A stretch of 64,000 bases of DNA from Vreelandella halophila (lineage in GTDB: Bacteria > Pseudomonadota > Gammaproteobacteria > Pseudomonadales > Oleiphilaceae): assembly GCF_019903425.1 (NCBI RefSeq), contig NZ_JACHUZ010000013.1, positions 1,462,168-1,526,167 of the forward strand, read 5' to 3'. Each line of letters opens with the position of its first letter. Positions within the stretch are counted from its first letter, which is position 1. Position numbers and translations under genes: made by a program. Below the pieces are notes generated by a model. That model did no database searches. It saw nothing but the letters and a program-made list of their open reading frames with translations, and was not told the DNA's origin. Shown here in pieces: positions 1 through 10,084 of the stretch.

Positions 1-398
1 ACGGCCTCTACGAGCCGCTGGATCTGGCCATTGCCAAGTGCCGTCTGATGACCGCCGGCGTGGCCGGCCAGGCCGTGCCTGAAGGGCGCGTGCGCGTGGC
101 CACCAAGTTCACCCGCCTGGCGCGCGAGTACTACGCGGCCCAGGGCAAGCAGGCGGACATCATCAAGCTCTACGGCGCCATGGAGCTGGCGCCGCTTCTG
201 GGGCTGGCGGATGAGATTGTGGATATCGTCGATACCGGCAACACGCTGAAGGCGAACGGCCTGGAGCCGCGCGAGACCATCGCGGAGATCAGCTCCCGGG
301 TGGTCGTCAGCCGTGCCTCCATGAAGATGAAACACGCTCGGATCCAGCCGATCCTGGATCGCATGGGCGAGGCCGTCGCCCGCAGACAGACGCAGTGA
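1..398 (+). CDS. hisG: ATP phosphoribosyltransferase HisG, C-terminal part (5' truncated by window)
   Basis: First enzyme of histidine synthesis, joining ATP and PRPP to give phosphoribosyl-ATP. The reading frame is open from base 3 and shows the family C-terminal half: [15 protein letters not shown], then [13 protein letters not shown] and [20 protein letters not shown], the PRPP-binding and hinge region. It ends about where the short HisG form ends, with no C-terminal regulatory domain, so a HisZ partner encoded elsewhere would be expected. hisD follows after 11 bases, so the two are co-transcribed. The start lies outside the window. Confidence 0.95.
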   Translation, partial: GLYEPLDLAIAKCRLMTAGVAGQAVPEGRVRVATKFTRLAREYYAAQGKQADIIKLYGAMELAPLLGLADEIVDIVDTGNTLKANGLEPRETIAEISSRVVVSRASMKMKHARIQPILDRMGEAVARRQTQ

Positions 399-409
399 GA
401 GAAACAGGC

Positions 410-1717
410 ATGAGTGAACTGTCCATTACCCAGCTCAATACAGCTGACCCGGACTTCGAGGTGGCGCTGCGCCGCCATACCGAGTGGGAGGAAGGCGTCG
501 ACACCAGCGTGCGCCAGACCGTGGCCGAGATCCTGAAGCGGGTGCGCCAGGAAGGCGATGCCGCTGTGCTGGAATACACCGCGAAGCTGGATAGCCTCAC
601 CGTGGCGTCCGTGAGCGAACTGGAAGTGCCGCGTGAGCGCATCGACGCCGCTATGCACGCCATCACCGACGAGCAGTTCCAGGCGCTGGAAACCGCGGCT
701 GACCGGATCCGGCGCTATCACCGCGAGCAGCTGCCGCAGGACTGGTCCTATGAAGAGGCTGACGGCACCCGCCTTGGCCAGCGTGTGCTGCCCGTGGACC
801 GCGCCGGACTCTACGTTCCCGGCGGCAAGGCGGCTTACCCCTCCTCGGTACTGATGAACGCCATCCCGGCGAAGGTGGCGGGCGTCGAGGAGATTGTCAT
901 GGTGGTGCCGGCGCCGGGCGGCGAACTGAATGACCTGGTATTGGCTGCCGCGCGGGTGGCCGGCATCGACCGGATCTATACTCTGGGTGGCGCCCAGGCA
1001 ATCGCGGCACTGGCCTACGGGACCGAAACCGTACCGGCAGTGGACAAGATCGTGGGCCCGGGCAACATCTATGTGGCCGAGGCCAAGCGTGAGGTCTTCG
1101 GGCGCGTGGGCATCGACATGGTCGCTGGTCCGTCCGAGATCCTGGTGATCGCTGACGGCCACACGAACCCGGACTGGGTCGCCATGGACCTGTTCTCCCA
1201 GGCCGAGCACGACGAGCAGGCCCAGGCCATACTGGTATCGCCGGACGCGGATTACATTGCGAAAGTGGAAGCCAGCATGGCCCGTATGCTGCCGGAGATG
1301 GAGCGGGCGGAGATCATACGCCAGTCCCTGTCGGGCCGGGGTATACTGGTTCAGTGCGCTTCGCTGGAAGAGGCGGCCCGGGTGAGCAACCTTGTGGCTC
1401 CGGAACACCTTGAGCTGTCGCTGGCGGACCCGGACGCGCTGCTGCCGCAGATCCGCCACGCCGGCGCCATCTTCATGGGCTCCTGGGCCGCCGAGGTGAT
1501 GGGGGATTACTGCGCCGGCCCCAACCACGTACTGCCTACCAGCGGCACTGCCCGCTTCTCATCCCCGCTGGGCGTCTATGACTTCCAGAAACGCTCCTCG
1601 GTGGTGCACTTCTCGGCGGCAGGCGCGGACCGTGCTGCCCGCTGTGCCTCGGTGCTGGCCAGGGGCGAGGGGCTGACGGCGCACGCGCGCTCGGCTGAAT
1701 ACCGCATCCGCGACTGA
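410..1717 (+). CDS. hisD: Histidinol dehydrogenase HisD
   Basis: Zinc enzyme that oxidises L-histidinol to L-histidine in two NAD-dependent steps, the last reactions of the pathway. It has 435 residues, the usual length. Visible motifs are [15 protein letters not shown] in the NAD-binding half, [11 protein letters not shown] with zinc-ligand Gln and His, APEHLEL with the catalytic Glu-His pair, [12 protein letters not shown] with another zinc-ligand Asp, and a C-terminal [10 protein letters not shown] His. I chose the ATG at 410 rather than the in-frame GTG at 395, which overlaps the hisG stop and lacks a clear ribosome binding site. hisC follows 9 bases downstream. Confidence 0.97.
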   Translation: MSELSITQLNTADPDFEVALRRHTEWEEGVDTSVRQTVAEILKRVRQEGDAAVLEYTAKLDSLTVASVSELEVPRERIDAAMHAITDEQFQALETAADRIRRYHREQLPQDWSYEEADGTRLGQRVLPVDRAGLYVPGGKAAYPSSVLMNAIPAKVAGVEEIVMVVPAPGGELNDLVLAAARVAGIDRIYTLGGAQAIAALAYGTETVPAVDKIVGPGNIYVAEAKREVFGRVGIDMVAGPSEILVIADGHTNPDWVAMDLFSQAEHDEQAQAILVSPDADYIAKVEASMARMLPEMERAEIIRQSLSGRGILVQCASLEEAARVSNLVAPEHLELSLADPDALLPQIRHAGAIFMGSWAAEVMGDYCAGPNHVLPTSGTARFSSPLGVYDFQKRSSVVHFSAAGADRAARCASVLARGEGLTAHARSAEYRIRD

Positions 1718-1726
1718 GGAGCGACC

Positions 1727-2803
1727 ATGAGCCGGTTCTGGAATGAACGGCTGCGCGAGCTCACCCCCTATGTGCCGGGTGAGCAGCCGCAGATGACCAA
1801 CCTGGTCAAGCTCAACACCAACGAACATCCATTCGGCCCCGGCGAGGCGGTTACGCAGGCGATCCGTGAAGCCGCGGACGAGCGCCTGCGCCTGTACCCG
1901 GATCCGGATGCCACGCAACTGCGCCAAGCCATAGCGGACTGGTTCGGTCTGGAGGCCTCACAGGTCTTCCCGGCGAACGGGTCCGACGAGGTGCTGGCGT
2001 TCATATTCCAGGGCTTGTTCCAGCCCGGGGAACCGGTGCTGTTCCCGGACATCAGCTACAGCTTCTACCCGGTGTACTGCGGCCTCTATGGCCTGGAGAG
2101 TCGCACCGTGGCGCTGGATGACCAGCTGCGGATACCGGTGGAGGCATTCCAGCCGCCCAACGCTGGCGTGATCTTCCCGAACCCTAACGCGCCAACGGGT
2201 CGCTTCCTGGATCTGGAATCCGTTGAGCGTATCCTGGTGGCCAACCCTGATCGGGTAGTGGTGATCGACGAAGCCTATGTGGATTTCGGCGGAGAGAGTG
2301 CCGCCCGGCTGATCCCGGATCATCCCAACCTGCTGGTTACCCAGACCCTGTCCAAGTCGCGCTCAATGGCCGGGCTCAGGGTGGGGTATGCAATGGGCCA
2401 GAAGCACCTGATCGAGGGACTTGAGCGGATCAAGAACAGCTTCAATTCCTATACCCTGGATCGGCTGGCGCAGGCCGGCGCCATTGCGGCTTTCCGGGAT
2501 GAGGCGGGCTTCCGTGCCGGGCAGCAGGCGGTGATTGAGCAGCGTGAACGCCTCAACAGCGGGCTGGAAGCGCTGGGTTTCGAGGTGGTGCCCTCCAGGG
2601 CCAACTTCGTCTTCTGCCGCCATCCGGCGGTCAGCGGTGCGGAGCTGGCGGCGCAGCTGCGTGAGCGCCATATCATTGTGCGCCACTTTGACAAACTGCG
2701 GATCGAGCAGTATCTGCGCATCACTATCGGGACGGCTGAGCAGATGGATGCACTACTCGCTGCACTGGCAGACATTCTCAACGGTGGAGAGGTTCAGTCA
2801 TGA
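1727..2803 (+). CDS. hisC: Histidinol-phosphate aminotransferase HisC
   Basis: PLP-dependent transaminase converting imidazole-acetol phosphate to histidinol phosphate. At 358 residues it has the normal size for the family. The N-terminal [11 protein letters not shown] substrate loop, the NPNAPTG cofactor motif, VIDEAYVDF, and [14 protein letters not shown] containing the Schiff-base lysine are all present. The start has a good upstream GAGGAGCGACC ribosome binding site. The stop codon overlaps the start of the Nif3-like gene (ATGA), so the two are translationally coupled. Confidence 0.96.
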   Translation: MSRFWNERLRELTPYVPGEQPQMTNLVKLNTNEHPFGPGEAVTQAIREAADERLRLYPDPDATQLRQAIADWFGLEASQVFPANGSDEVLAFIFQGLFQPGEPVLFPDISYSFYPVYCGLYGLESRTVALDDQLRIPVEAFQPPNAGVIFPNPNAPTGRFLDLESVERILVANPDRVVVIDEAYVDFGGESAARLIPDHPNLLVTQTLSKSRSMAGLRVGYAMGQKHLIEGLERIKNSFNSYTLDRLAQAGAIAAFRDEAGFRAGQQAVIEQRERLNSGLEALGFEVVPSRANFVFCRHPAVSGAELAAQLRERHIIVRHFDKLRIEQYLRITIGTAEQMDALLAALADILNGGEVQS

Positions 2804-3561
2804 GTGCACCGGAGCGCGATGAACTCGTTGCGACCATGGACCAGTGGCTGCGCCCGGAACTGTTCCGGGACTACTGCCCCAACGGCCTCCAGGTGGAGGG
2901 GCGTGACCGGGTGCGTACGGTCATTTCCGGGGTAACCGCCAGCCAGCGCTTCCTGGAGCAGGCCATCGAGTCTGGGGCCGATATGGTGCTGGTGCATCAC
3001 GGCTATTTCTGGAAGGGCGAGGACCCGTGCATCCGGGGCATGAAGCAACGGCGCATTGAGCTTCTGCTCAGCAACAACGTCTCTCTGGTGGCCTATCATC
3101 TGCCGCTGGATGCGCACCGGGCCATGGGCAACAACGCCTGTCTGGCGCGCACGCTGGGTGTTTCCGATGGTGCCCCGGTTTCGGACGATCCCTGTGAGCT
3201 GATGTGGGCTGGAACCCTGGAGGAACCCATGACGCCGCAGGCACTGGCTTCACGTCTGGAGTCACGCCTGGAAAAGGCGCCGCTGGCTGTTGAGGGCGGA
3301 CCGGAGCTGATCCGTCGGATGGCCTGGTGCAGCGGCGGTGCCCAGGGCATGATTGACCGGGCGGCTGCGCTCGGGGCAGATGCCTACCTTTCCGGTGAGA
3401 TTTCGGAGCCGACCGTCCACAGCGCACGGGAGCAGGGGCTTCACTACTTTGCGGCAGGCCACCACGCCACTGAGCGTGACGGGGTGCAGGCACTGGGTGC
3501 GGCACTCGCCGAGGCCCATGGCATTGAGCACCGATTCGTCGAGGATCCGAGCCCGGCATAA
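2800..3561 (+). CDS. Nif3-like dinuclear metal centre protein (YbgI family)
   Basis: Member of the Nif3/YbgI family, hexameric toroid proteins with a two-metal site. In some members this has been linked to GTP cyclohydrolase I-like activity or to unknown hydrolysis. The 253 residues match the short bacterial form with no inserted domain. Metal-site motifs are [12 protein letters not shown] near residue 66, YHLPLDAH near 100, and [13 protein letters not shown] near 222. It overlaps hisC by four bases, making it the last gene of this histidine run. No specific substrate can be assigned. Confidence 0.9.
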   Translation: MSAPERDELVATMDQWLRPELFRDYCPNGLQVEGRDRVRTVISGVTASQRFLEQAIESGADMVLVHHGYFWKGEDPCIRGMKQRRIELLLSNNVSLVAYHLPLDAHRAMGNNACLARTLGVSDGAPVSDDPCELMWAGTLEEPMTPQALASRLESRLEKAPLAVEGGPELIRRMAWCSGGAQGMIDRAAALGADAYLSGEISEPTVHSAREQGLHYFAAGHHATERDGVQALGAALAEAHGIEHRFVEDPSPA

Positions 3562-3572
3562 CCGGGCTCGGA
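3546..3572. terminator. Hairpin between convergent genes, possible bidirectional terminator
   Basis: A perfect 11-base inverted repeat (TCCGAGCCCGG and its complement) with a five-base loop spans the stop codon of the Nif3-like gene and lies just before the stop of yhcB on the other strand. Neither side has a run of T, so factor-independent termination would be weak. Its position between convergent genes supports a 3'-end role. Confidence 0.5.
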
Positions 3573-3581
3573 TGGCAGGGT

Positions 3582-4049
3582 TCAGGACGCTGAGCTGCGG
3601 CTGCCGTTCTCGGGCTCTTCCTTCTTCAGGCCGAAATCCTCGGAGAGCATGCCGTTGTCGTTGCGCGTATTGCGTGGGGCATAATCCCGTGGCGGCTCCA
3701 CGCCATCTTCTTCCCCGGCGGGGCCCTTGTAGCTCAGCTTGTGGTCGCGCTGAACCTGTTCCAGCTCCTCGCGGGCCTCGGTTTCAGTGCACAGGCGTGA
3801 GGCACCCTTGGCCAGGTGCTCATGCACTTCCCGGTAGGAGTCATTGAGTCGCCGGAACAGTTCCGCCGTCTCCACGAAATGTTCGTTCACCTGCGCCTGA
3901 TAGCGGGTATGTTCGTTCTGGAGCGCGTCGAGCTGCTGGGCGAGCCGGCGCTGGCGCACGTTGCGTCCGCCTGTTGAGCGCGCAATAGCCCAGCCCAGAG
4001 CAAGGCCGATCACCAATGCCGCAATACCGACAGCGAGCATGGACTCCAT
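3582..4049 (-). CDS. YhcB/DUF1043 (ZapG-type) inner membrane protein
   Basis: Small single-pass inner membrane protein of the DUF1043 family. Members are linked in Enterobacteria to cell division and envelope growth through interactions with division and elongasome proteins. It has 155 residues: an N-terminal transmembrane helix (about residues 3-21, rich in Ala/Ile/Leu), then a basic patch and a long alpha-helical, coiled-coil-prone region with VNEHFVETAELFRRLNDSYREVHEHL, here split by the family's conserved spacing. The C-terminal 50 residues look disordered. The ATG at 4049 has an AGAGGGA site 8 bases upstream. It is divergent from zapE, a common neighbour. Confidence 0.88.
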   Translation of the reverse strand: MESMLAVGIAALVIGLALGWAIARSTGGRNVRQRRLAQQLDALQNEHTRYQAQVNEHFVETAELFRRLNDSYREVHEHLAKGASRLCTETEAREELEQVQRDHKLSYKGPAGEEDGVEPPRDYAPRNTRNDNGMLSEDFGLKKEEPENGSRSSAS

Positions 4050-4214
4050 AGTGCAATCCCTCTGTTGCCTGGAAGGCGCTGGTCTATGACCAGCCGTAAC
4101 GCGATCATGGTATGACAAAGCGCGCCCCGGCAACAGTCCCGACCATGGTGGGATTTTGAGGCCGGCGCAAAAATCCGGATAATACTCTCCTTAAATGGCA
4201 GTTGTGAGGCACGC

Positions 4215-5339
4215 ATGAGCGTCAGTGACGCAGCACCATCAGCGGGGCCGTTGGCCCGCTACCGTGAAGACCAGAAACACGCAGGCTTCCAGCGCGACAG
4301 CGCTCAGGAAACCGCGATCCAGCATCTCCAGTCTCTGTATGAGAAGCTGGTGGCTGCCGAGGAGAGGCACAATCGCCCCGCCAAACGGATGATGCGCAAG
4401 CTTCGGCGCGGGCGCGAGGAACCGGTGACCGGCCTGTATTTCTGGGGCGGGGTTGGCCGCGGCAAGACCTACATGATGGATCTGTTCTACGATTCACTGC
4501 CGTTTGAACGGAAACTGCGGGTCCATTTCCATCGTTTCATGCAGCGGGTGCACCGGGAGCTGGCGGAGCTGGAAGGCCATAGCGATCCGCTGGATACCAT
4601 CGCTGAACGGTTTGCGGCCGAGTGCCGGGTCATCTGCTTCGACGAGTTCTTCGTCTCCGAGATCGGTGACGCCATGATTCTGGCAAACCTTCTGGATGGA
4701 CTCTTCCACAGGGGCGTAACCCTGGTCTGCACCTCCAACATCGAGCCGGACGGCCTGTACTGGAACGGTCTTCAGCGCGCCCGCTTCCTGCCGGCCATTG
4801 ACCTGCTCAACCGCTATACGAAGGTGCTGAACATTGATGGCGGTGTAGACTACCGGCTGCGGACCCTGGAGCAGGCCCGGTTGTTCCACTCGCCCCTGGG
4901 GCCGGAGGCAGAAGAGAGCCTGCTGAAGAGCTATGAGGAGCTGGCACTGACCGGCGGTGATCAGGGGCAGGATCTGGAGATCAACGGGCGGCTGATCCAT
5001 GCCCGCCGTCATGCCGATGATGTGGTCTGGTTCGACTTCCAGGAACTCTGCGACGGGCCCCGCAGCCAGAACGATTACATCGAACTGGCGCGCGAGTTCC
5101 ATGCCGTGATCCTCTCCAGCGTCCCGGTGATGGGAGCGGACTCGGACGACCGGGCCCGGCGCTTCATCAACCTCGTGGACGAGTTCTATGATCGCTGCGT
5201 TAAGCTGATCATCTCCGCCGAGGCGCCGATCCCGGATCTCTACACAGGTAGCAACCTGGCGTTTGAGTTCGAACGAACCGAGTCACGGCTTCTTGAGATG
5301 CAGTCCCACGATTACCTGGAACTGCCCCACAAAGCCTGA
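4215..5339 (+). CDS. zapE: Cell division ATPase ZapE (AFG1 family)
   Basis: AAA-family ATPase of the ZapE/AFG1/LACE1 group; in E. coli it associates with the Z-ring and is needed under low oxygen or filamenting conditions. The 374 residues include Walker A GGVGRGKT near residue 78, the family motif FHRFMQRVHREL, Walker B VICFDEFFV near 138, and a sensor region LVCTSNIEPDGLY. It stands on the plus strand, divergent from yhcB and convergent with the thiolase, whose stop is only 6 bases away. Nothing in the sequence is unusual. Confidence 0.95.
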   Translation: MSVSDAAPSAGPLARYREDQKHAGFQRDSAQETAIQHLQSLYEKLVAAEERHNRPAKRMMRKLRRGREEPVTGLYFWGGVGRGKTYMMDLFYDSLPFERKLRVHFHRFMQRVHRELAELEGHSDPLDTIAERFAAECRVICFDEFFVSEIGDAMILANLLDGLFHRGVTLVCTSNIEPDGLYWNGLQRARFLPAIDLLNRYTKVLNIDGGVDYRLRTLEQARLFHSPLGPEAEESLLKSYEELALTGGDQGQDLEINGRLIHARRHADDVVWFDFQELCDGPRSQNDYIELAREFHAVILSSVPVMGADSDDRARRFINLVDEFYDRCVKLIISAEAPIPDLYTGSNLAFEFERTESRLLEMQSHDYLELPHKA

Positions 5340-5345
5340 GCAGGC

Positions 5346-6536
5346 TCAGTCGCAGAGCTCGATGGCCACGGCGGTGGCCTCGCCGCCACCGATGCACAGC
5401 GAGGCAATACCCCGCCGACCGCCGGTGCGCCTCAGGGCATGGATCAGGGACACGATCAGCCGCGAGCCGGTGGAGCCGATGGGGTGGCCCTGGGCGCAGG
5501 CGCCGCCGTGGATGTTGACCTTCTCCAGATCCAGAGCGAGGTCATCCATGGCGATCATGGACACCACCGCGAACGCCTCATTGATCTCGTAGAGGTCCAC
5601 ATCCTGCGTTGACCAGCCGGTGCGCTCCAGAAGCCGCTGGATGGCGCCTACGGGTGCCAGGGTGAACTCGGACGGATGCCGGGAGAAGGTGGCATGGCCG
5701 AGGATCCGTGCCAGCGGCTTTGAGCCGTGGCGTTCCATTGCTGACTGGCTCATCAGCATGAGCGCCGATGCGCCGTCCGAGATGGAGGAGGCGTTGGCTG
5801 CGGTGATGGTGCCATCCTTTGCGAAGGCCGGGCGCATGGAGGGGATACGGTCAATGTTGGCCTGGCCGGGCTGTTCGTCGTTACTAACCGTGATCTCATG
5901 ACCCTTACGGTCCGTCTGGGTGACCGGGATCATTTCGGCGTCCAGCCAGCCGTTTTCAATGGCGGCGTTGGCACGCTCCAGGGAACGGATCGCAAAAGCG
6001 TCCATGGCCTCCCGGGAGTAGCCCAGCCGGTCCGCCGTCTCCTGGGCGAACTCGCCCATCAGCCGGCCTGTTTCCGCGTCCTGGAGCCCGTCCATGAACA
6101 TGTGATCCTGTGGCGCCCGGCCGGAGCCCATGCGGTAGCCCCGGCGCGCATCCGTGAGCAGGTAAGGCGCATTGGACATACTCTCCATGCCCCCGGTCAG
6201 CACCACTTCCGCACTGCCGGCGCGGATCAGGTCATGACCGAACATGGTGGCCTTCATCCCCGAGCCGCAGAGCTTGTTCACCGTCGTGGCACTGGCACCA
6301 TCCGGCAGGCTGCCGTCCCGCGCCGCCTGACGTGCCGGGCCCTGGCCGGTGCCGGCAGGTAGCACATTGCCCATGACAACTTCCTCGACCGCATCCGGCG
6401 CCAGGCCGGCATCCGCCAGTACTGCACGCACGGCTTCTGCGCCCAGGGCAGGGGCGTTGAGAGGGGAAAGGGCGCCAAGAAAACCGCCCATTGGGGTGCG
6501 GCGGGCAGCGGTGATGTAGATGAAGGAATCGTGCAT
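5346..6536 (-). CDS. Acetyl-CoA C-acetyltransferase (thiolase)
   Basis: Biosynthetic-type thiolase condensing two acetyl-CoA to acetoacetyl-CoA or the reverse. The 396 residues match the family. The nucleophilic cysteine is in NKLCGSGMKA near residue 90; EINEAFAVV, the catalytic-histidine loop GGACAQGHPIGSTGSR near 350, and the second cysteine in CIGGGEATA near 382 are all intact. It is a single gene with no acyl-CoA dehydrogenase, ketone-body or PHA genes next to it, so the sequence does not say whether it serves degradation, PHA synthesis or another route. Confidence 0.94.
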   Translation of the reverse strand: MHDSFIYITAARRTPMGGFLGALSPLNAPALGAEAVRAVLADAGLAPDAVEEVVMGNVLPAGTGQGPARQAARDGSLPDGASATTVNKLCGSGMKATMFGHDLIRAGSAEVVLTGGMESMSNAPYLLTDARRGYRMGSGRAPQDHMFMDGLQDAETGRLMGEFAQETADRLGYSREAMDAFAIRSLERANAAIENGWLDAEMIPVTQTDRKGHEITVSNDEQPGQANIDRIPSMRPAFAKDGTITAANASSISDGASALMLMSQSAMERHGSKPLARILGHATFSRHPSEFTLAPVGAIQRLLERTGWSTQDVDLYEINEAFAVVSMIAMDDLALDLEKVNIHGGACAQGHPIGSTGSRLIVSLIHALRRTGGRRGIASLCIGGGEATAVAIELCD

Positions 6537-6623
6537 AAAAGAGCCTCTTGGATCACTCTGCGCGTGTGTTTTATTGCAATTCCGTGAAGCGGTCCACGAA
6601 ACGCAAAATTGGCTACCGGAAAG

Positions 6624-6653
6624 TTGGTGGATCTGTGATTTTGTGTCTATATT
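6624..6653 (+). promoter_or_regulatory. Candidate sigma-70 promoter for the DUF1302/DUF1329 pair
   Basis: TTGGTG at 6624-6629 and TATATT at 6648-6653 are 18 bases apart, in an AT-rich stretch about 65 bases upstream of the DUF1302 start. The match is moderate. The lack of any other gene between the divergent thiolase and this gene supports a promoter here. Confidence 0.4.
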
Positions 6654-6718
6654 GCATGTGAACTTGTGGTAATTCCATTACCCGGGTAGCGATTCAGTGA
6701 CAACGGAGAAGCGTTTCA

Positions 6719-8584
6719 ATGACAAAAAGAACACAACAGTGGCAGAAGCGAGCTCGCCTCCCCCTCGCCGTCGCCGTTGCCGCGGGCATGACCGCCCCGG
6801 CTGGCGCGTTTACGTTCAACTACGGTGAAGTCAACGGTGCCTTTGATACCAGCCTGACCGCTGCGGCTGGCTGGCGTGTGGAGAGTCAAAATAAGGATCT
6901 GATCGGGCAGGGGAATCTGGGGCCCAGCTTTGCGGGTACAACGACAGGGGCTTCCAGCACTAACTACGATGATGGTAACCAGAACTTTGACTCCGGAGAT
7001 ACCTACTCGGAGCGGGTCAGTGGTACCAGTGAGCTCTACCTGAACTGGGACGCCAGAGGGGATTATCTTTCGAGTGTCGGGACCTTTGTGCGAGGTCGCT
7101 ATTGGTATGACTTCAAGACCAAGGATGATGATTTTGAATTCCCTCTGAGTGAAGGCGGTAAGGACGATGCCTCCGGTGGTGAATTTCTCGACGCCTACGT
7201 CTGGACAGATTGGTATGCCGGGGAGGTGCCGGTGACCGTTCGGTATGGTAATCAGGTCATCAATTGGGGTGAGAGCACCTTCATCCAGGGGGGCATTAAT
7301 GCCACCAACCCGATTAACGTCAGTGCCATCAGGGCGCCGGGTTCCGAGATCCGGGACGCGTTGCTGCCGGTCGAGGCACTCTATACTTCCATTGGTCTTA
7401 CGCAGAACATTACCGTGGAAGCGTATGCCCAGTTTGGCTGGGATGAGACGCGCCTTGAGGACTGCGGGACCTTCTTCTCGAACAATGACTTTACCGCTAA
7501 TGACTGTGGCCCTGTCTATCCGAGTGGTGGGGTAGACCAAAAGAATTTTCCGGATAGCGGTCCTCAAGTGATCGGGCGTGGAGAAAAGAATACACCAGAT
7601 GGTGATGACCAGTTTGGCGTGGCCCTCCGCTGGTATTCGCCAGAGCTGGGTAACACGGAGTTTGGTGCTTACCATGTCCGCTATGACAGTCGACTTCCCT
7701 ACATCAGTGGCACAATTTCAGAGGATCCTTCCATCAGCCCGTTGCCTGATTACTATGTGGATTATCCTGAGGACATAAAACTCTATGGACTCAGTATGAA
7801 TACCAATGTGCCTGGTGGGTGGTCTATCGGCGCGGAATATAGCTTTCGTGAAAATATGCCGTTGCAGTGGAATGCTTTTGAGCTGATTTACGGTGGTCTA
7901 GAGGGGGCCATAGGGCCTAGTGCCGGTGGCGGCGAGGCGATCTCTAAGCTTTATCAGCGGCGTGTTGAGCAAGGAGTAACGCCTACGGCAGGTCAAGATA
8001 TTAACGGATATGATCGGCACAAGGTCTCCCAGGCGCAGGCAACTTTCATTAAATTCTTTGATCGAGTTCTGGGGGCCAGCCGCCTTAGCTTTGTAGGTGA
8101 AATTGGTATGACGTATGTCCACGACCTGCCGTCCAAGTCTGATGCACGTTATGGTCGCTCTGGGATTTACGGCATCGGTGATTATGAAGCGCAGGGTGGA
8201 TTCTTAACCTGTAGCGAGAATAATATCCCGGGTAATAGCTCGGCCGATTCATTCGTAAACATCAACCCCAGTAACTGCACCAACGATGGCTTCGTGAGTG
8301 ACTTCTCCTGGGGCTATCGTCTGCGCGGCGAGCTGACCTACAACAACGCCTTCATGGGTGCGACGCTCAAGCCCTCGCTCTCCTGGTCACATGACGTGAA
8401 CGGATTTGCGCCCGCTCCGGGTGGTGCCTTCAATGAAGGCAACAAGGCGGTGGGCCTGGGTCTTGCTGCGGAATACCGCAACAACTACCAGGCAGCCATC
8501 AACTACACCAACTTCTTCGGTGGCGACTACAACACCCGAGAGGATCGCGACAATATCACGGCCAGCGTGACGTACTCGTTCTGA
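6719..8584 (+). CDS. DUF1302 family outer-membrane-type protein
   Basis: Large protein (621 residues) of the DUF1302 family, found widely in Pseudomonas, Marinobacter and related bacteria and predicted to be an outer membrane beta-barrel. It has a basic N-terminus and signal peptide ending near residue 31 (cleavage around PAGA-FTF). It then shows the family features FDTSLTAAAGWRV, a VRYGNQVINWGES block near residue 175, a Tyr/Asn-rich strand pattern, and a C-terminal aromatic residue (ITASVTYSF) typical of Bam substrates. DUF1329 follows 57 bases downstream, the usual pairing. The central part (about 7,560-8,280) is visibly richer in A and T than the ends. The ligand is unknown; lipid or sterol passage is only suggested for the family. 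Confidence 0.88.
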   Translation: MTKRTQQWQKRARLPLAVAVAAGMTAPAGAFTFNYGEVNGAFDTSLTAAAGWRVESQNKDLIGQGNLGPSFAGTTTGASSTNYDDGNQNFDSGDTYSERVSGTSELYLNWDARGDYLSSVGTFVRGRYWYDFKTKDDDFEFPLSEGGKDDASGGEFLDAYVWTDWYAGEVPVTVRYGNQVINWGESTFIQGGINATNPINVSAIRAPGSEIRDALLPVEALYTSIGLTQNITVEAYAQFGWDETRLEDCGTFFSNNDFTANDCGPVYPSGGVDQKNFPDSGPQVIGRGEKNTPDGDDQFGVALRWYSPELGNTEFGAYHVRYDSRLPYISGTISEDPSISPLPDYYVDYPEDIKLYGLSMNTNVPGGWSIGAEYSFRENMPLQWNAFELIYGGLEGAIGPSAGGGEAISKLYQRRVEQGVTPTAGQDINGYDRHKVSQAQATFIKFFDRVLGASRLSFVGEIGMTYVHDLPSKSDARYGRSGIYGIGDYEAQGGFLTCSENNIPGNSSADSFVNINPSNCTNDGFVSDFSWGYRLRGELTYNNAFMGATLKPSLSWSHDVNGFAPAPGGAFNEGNKAVGLGLAAEYRNNYQAAINYTNFFGGDYNTREDRDNITASVTYSF

Positions 8585-8641
8585 TCCCGGCATAGTGTGA
8601 AGACAAGCTGTACCACCAACGTCTTGCGAGGTAGACGAACA

Positions 8642-10000
8642 ATGACATTCCGAAAGAACGCACTGGCCTGGGGCATCCTGTCCCTGGCTGTGGCAGGGGG
8701 GCCGGCAATGGGCGCGGTCTCCGAGGAAGAGGCCGCCAAGCTCGGCAACGAGCTGACTCCCATCGGCGCGAAAAAAGCGGGTAACGGGGATGAGATCCCC
8801 GCTTGGGATGGTGGCCTTACCGAAGCACCGGATAACTTCGATGGGGAGCATTACTTGAACCCCTTCCCGGAGGACGAGCCGCTGTTCGTCATCGATCAGA
8901 GCAACGTCGATGAATATGCGGATCGGCTGACGCCCGGGCAGGAGAAGATGATCCGGGAATACGATGACTACAAGATGCCGGTCTATAAGACCCGTCGTAC
9001 CGGGGCACTGCCAGAAGAGATCTACGAGAAGGCAAAGAAGAACGCCACCAATACCACGCTGGTTGAGGGAGGTAACGGCCTGGAGAACTTCGATACCGCA
9101 GTGCCCTTCCCGATTCCGGAGAACGGTCTGCAGGTGATCTGGAACCACATTACCCGCTACCGGGGTGGTGCGGTGAACCGGAACATCCATCAGGTGACAC
9201 CTCAGGAAAACGGTGACTACACGCCGGTGCACTTCGATGAGGAGCTAACCTGGCGGACAGCGCTGCAGGATTATGAGCCGGGCGAGGATTCCAACGTCCT
9301 GTTCTACTTCAAGCAGCAGATCAAGTCGCCTTCGAGGCTGGCCGGTAACGTGTTGCTGGTTCACGAAACACTGAACCAGGTGAAGGAGCCCCGCCGGGCC
9401 TGGGTGTACAATGCGGGTCAGCGCCGGGTACGCCGGGCCCCGCAGGTGGCCTATGACGGGCCGGGTACAGCGTCCGATGGCCAGCGGACGTCGGACAATC
9501 TGGATATGTTCAACGGTGCGCCGGATCGCTACAACTGGGAGTTGAAAGGGAAGAAGGAAATGTACATTCCCTACAACGGCTACCAGCTGGATGATCCGTC
9601 ACTGGACTACGATGAGATCATCAAGGCCGGCCACATCAACCAGGATCACGCCCGCTATGAGCTCCATCGGGTATGGCACGTGACCGCGACCCTTAAGGAC
9701 GATGAGCGCCACATCTACGCCAAGCGTGACTTCTACATTGATGAGGATACCTGGGCGGCATCCGTGGTTGACCACTACGATGGCCGGGGTGAACTCTGGC
9801 GTGTGGCAGAAGGCCACCATGTCCAGTTCTATGATAAGAACGTGCCGTGGTACGCCTTTGAGGCGCTGTACGATACGCTCAATGGCCGCTATCTGGTTCT
9901 GGGTCTGACCAACGAAATGGACGATCCCTATGAGTTCGGGATTGAGCGTCAGCTTCGGGATTATTCTCCGAGTGCGCTTCGCCGCGCCGGTCGTCGCTGA
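8642..10000 (+). CDS. DUF1329 family periplasmic/envelope protein
   Basis: Protein of 452 residues in the DUF1329 family, structurally related to the LolA/LolB lipoprotein-carrier fold. It has a signal peptide (FRKNALAWGILSLAVAGG, cleaved near residue 25) and the family opening KLGNELTPIGAKKAGN then IPAWDGGL. Later motifs YNAGQRRVRRAP and DMFNGAPDRYNWELKGKKEM are characteristic. I used the ATG at 8642, which has a GAGGTA site and makes a normal signal peptide, rather than an in-frame ATG 45 bases upstream. It pairs with the preceding DUF1302 gene, and a strong terminator follows. Function is unproven; an envelope transport role is inferred from the pairing. Confidence 0.88.
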   Translation: MTFRKNALAWGILSLAVAGGPAMGAVSEEEAAKLGNELTPIGAKKAGNGDEIPAWDGGLTEAPDNFDGEHYLNPFPEDEPLFVIDQSNVDEYADRLTPGQEKMIREYDDYKMPVYKTRRTGALPEEIYEKAKKNATNTTLVEGGNGLENFDTAVPFPIPENGLQVIWNHITRYRGGAVNRNIHQVTPQENGDYTPVHFDEELTWRTALQDYEPGEDSNVLFYFKQQIKSPSRLAGNVLLVHETLNQVKEPRRAWVYNAGQRRVRRAPQVAYDGPGTASDGQRTSDNLDMFNGAPDRYNWELKGKKEMYIPYNGYQLDDPSLDYDEIIKAGHINQDHARYELHRVWHVTATLKDDERHIYAKRDFYIDEDTWAASVVDHYDGRGELWRVAEGHHVQFYDKNVPWYAFEALYDTLNGRYLVLGLTNEMDDPYEFGIERQLRDYSPSALRRAGRR

Positions 10001-10042
10001 TCCTGAGGCCGGCCATCTGGTCGGTGCTTGAAACAGGAAAAG

Positions 10043-10069
10043 AAAAGCCCCGCTTCGGCGGGGCTTTTT
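10043..10069. terminator. Strong bidirectional intrinsic terminator
   Basis: An 11-base perfect stem (AAAAGCCCCGC and its complement) with a stable TTCG tetraloop has A residues on one side and T residues on the other, so it can end transcripts from both the DUF1329 gene and the convergent acyltransferase. Confidence 0.92.
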
Positions 10070-10084
10070 CATGTCAGGGAGAAA

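Noticed and set aside
170-1528. Long open frame antisense to hisG/hisD
   Set aside because: A shadow of GC-rich coding sequence on the opposite strand; it lacks recognisable motifs and overlaps well-established genes.
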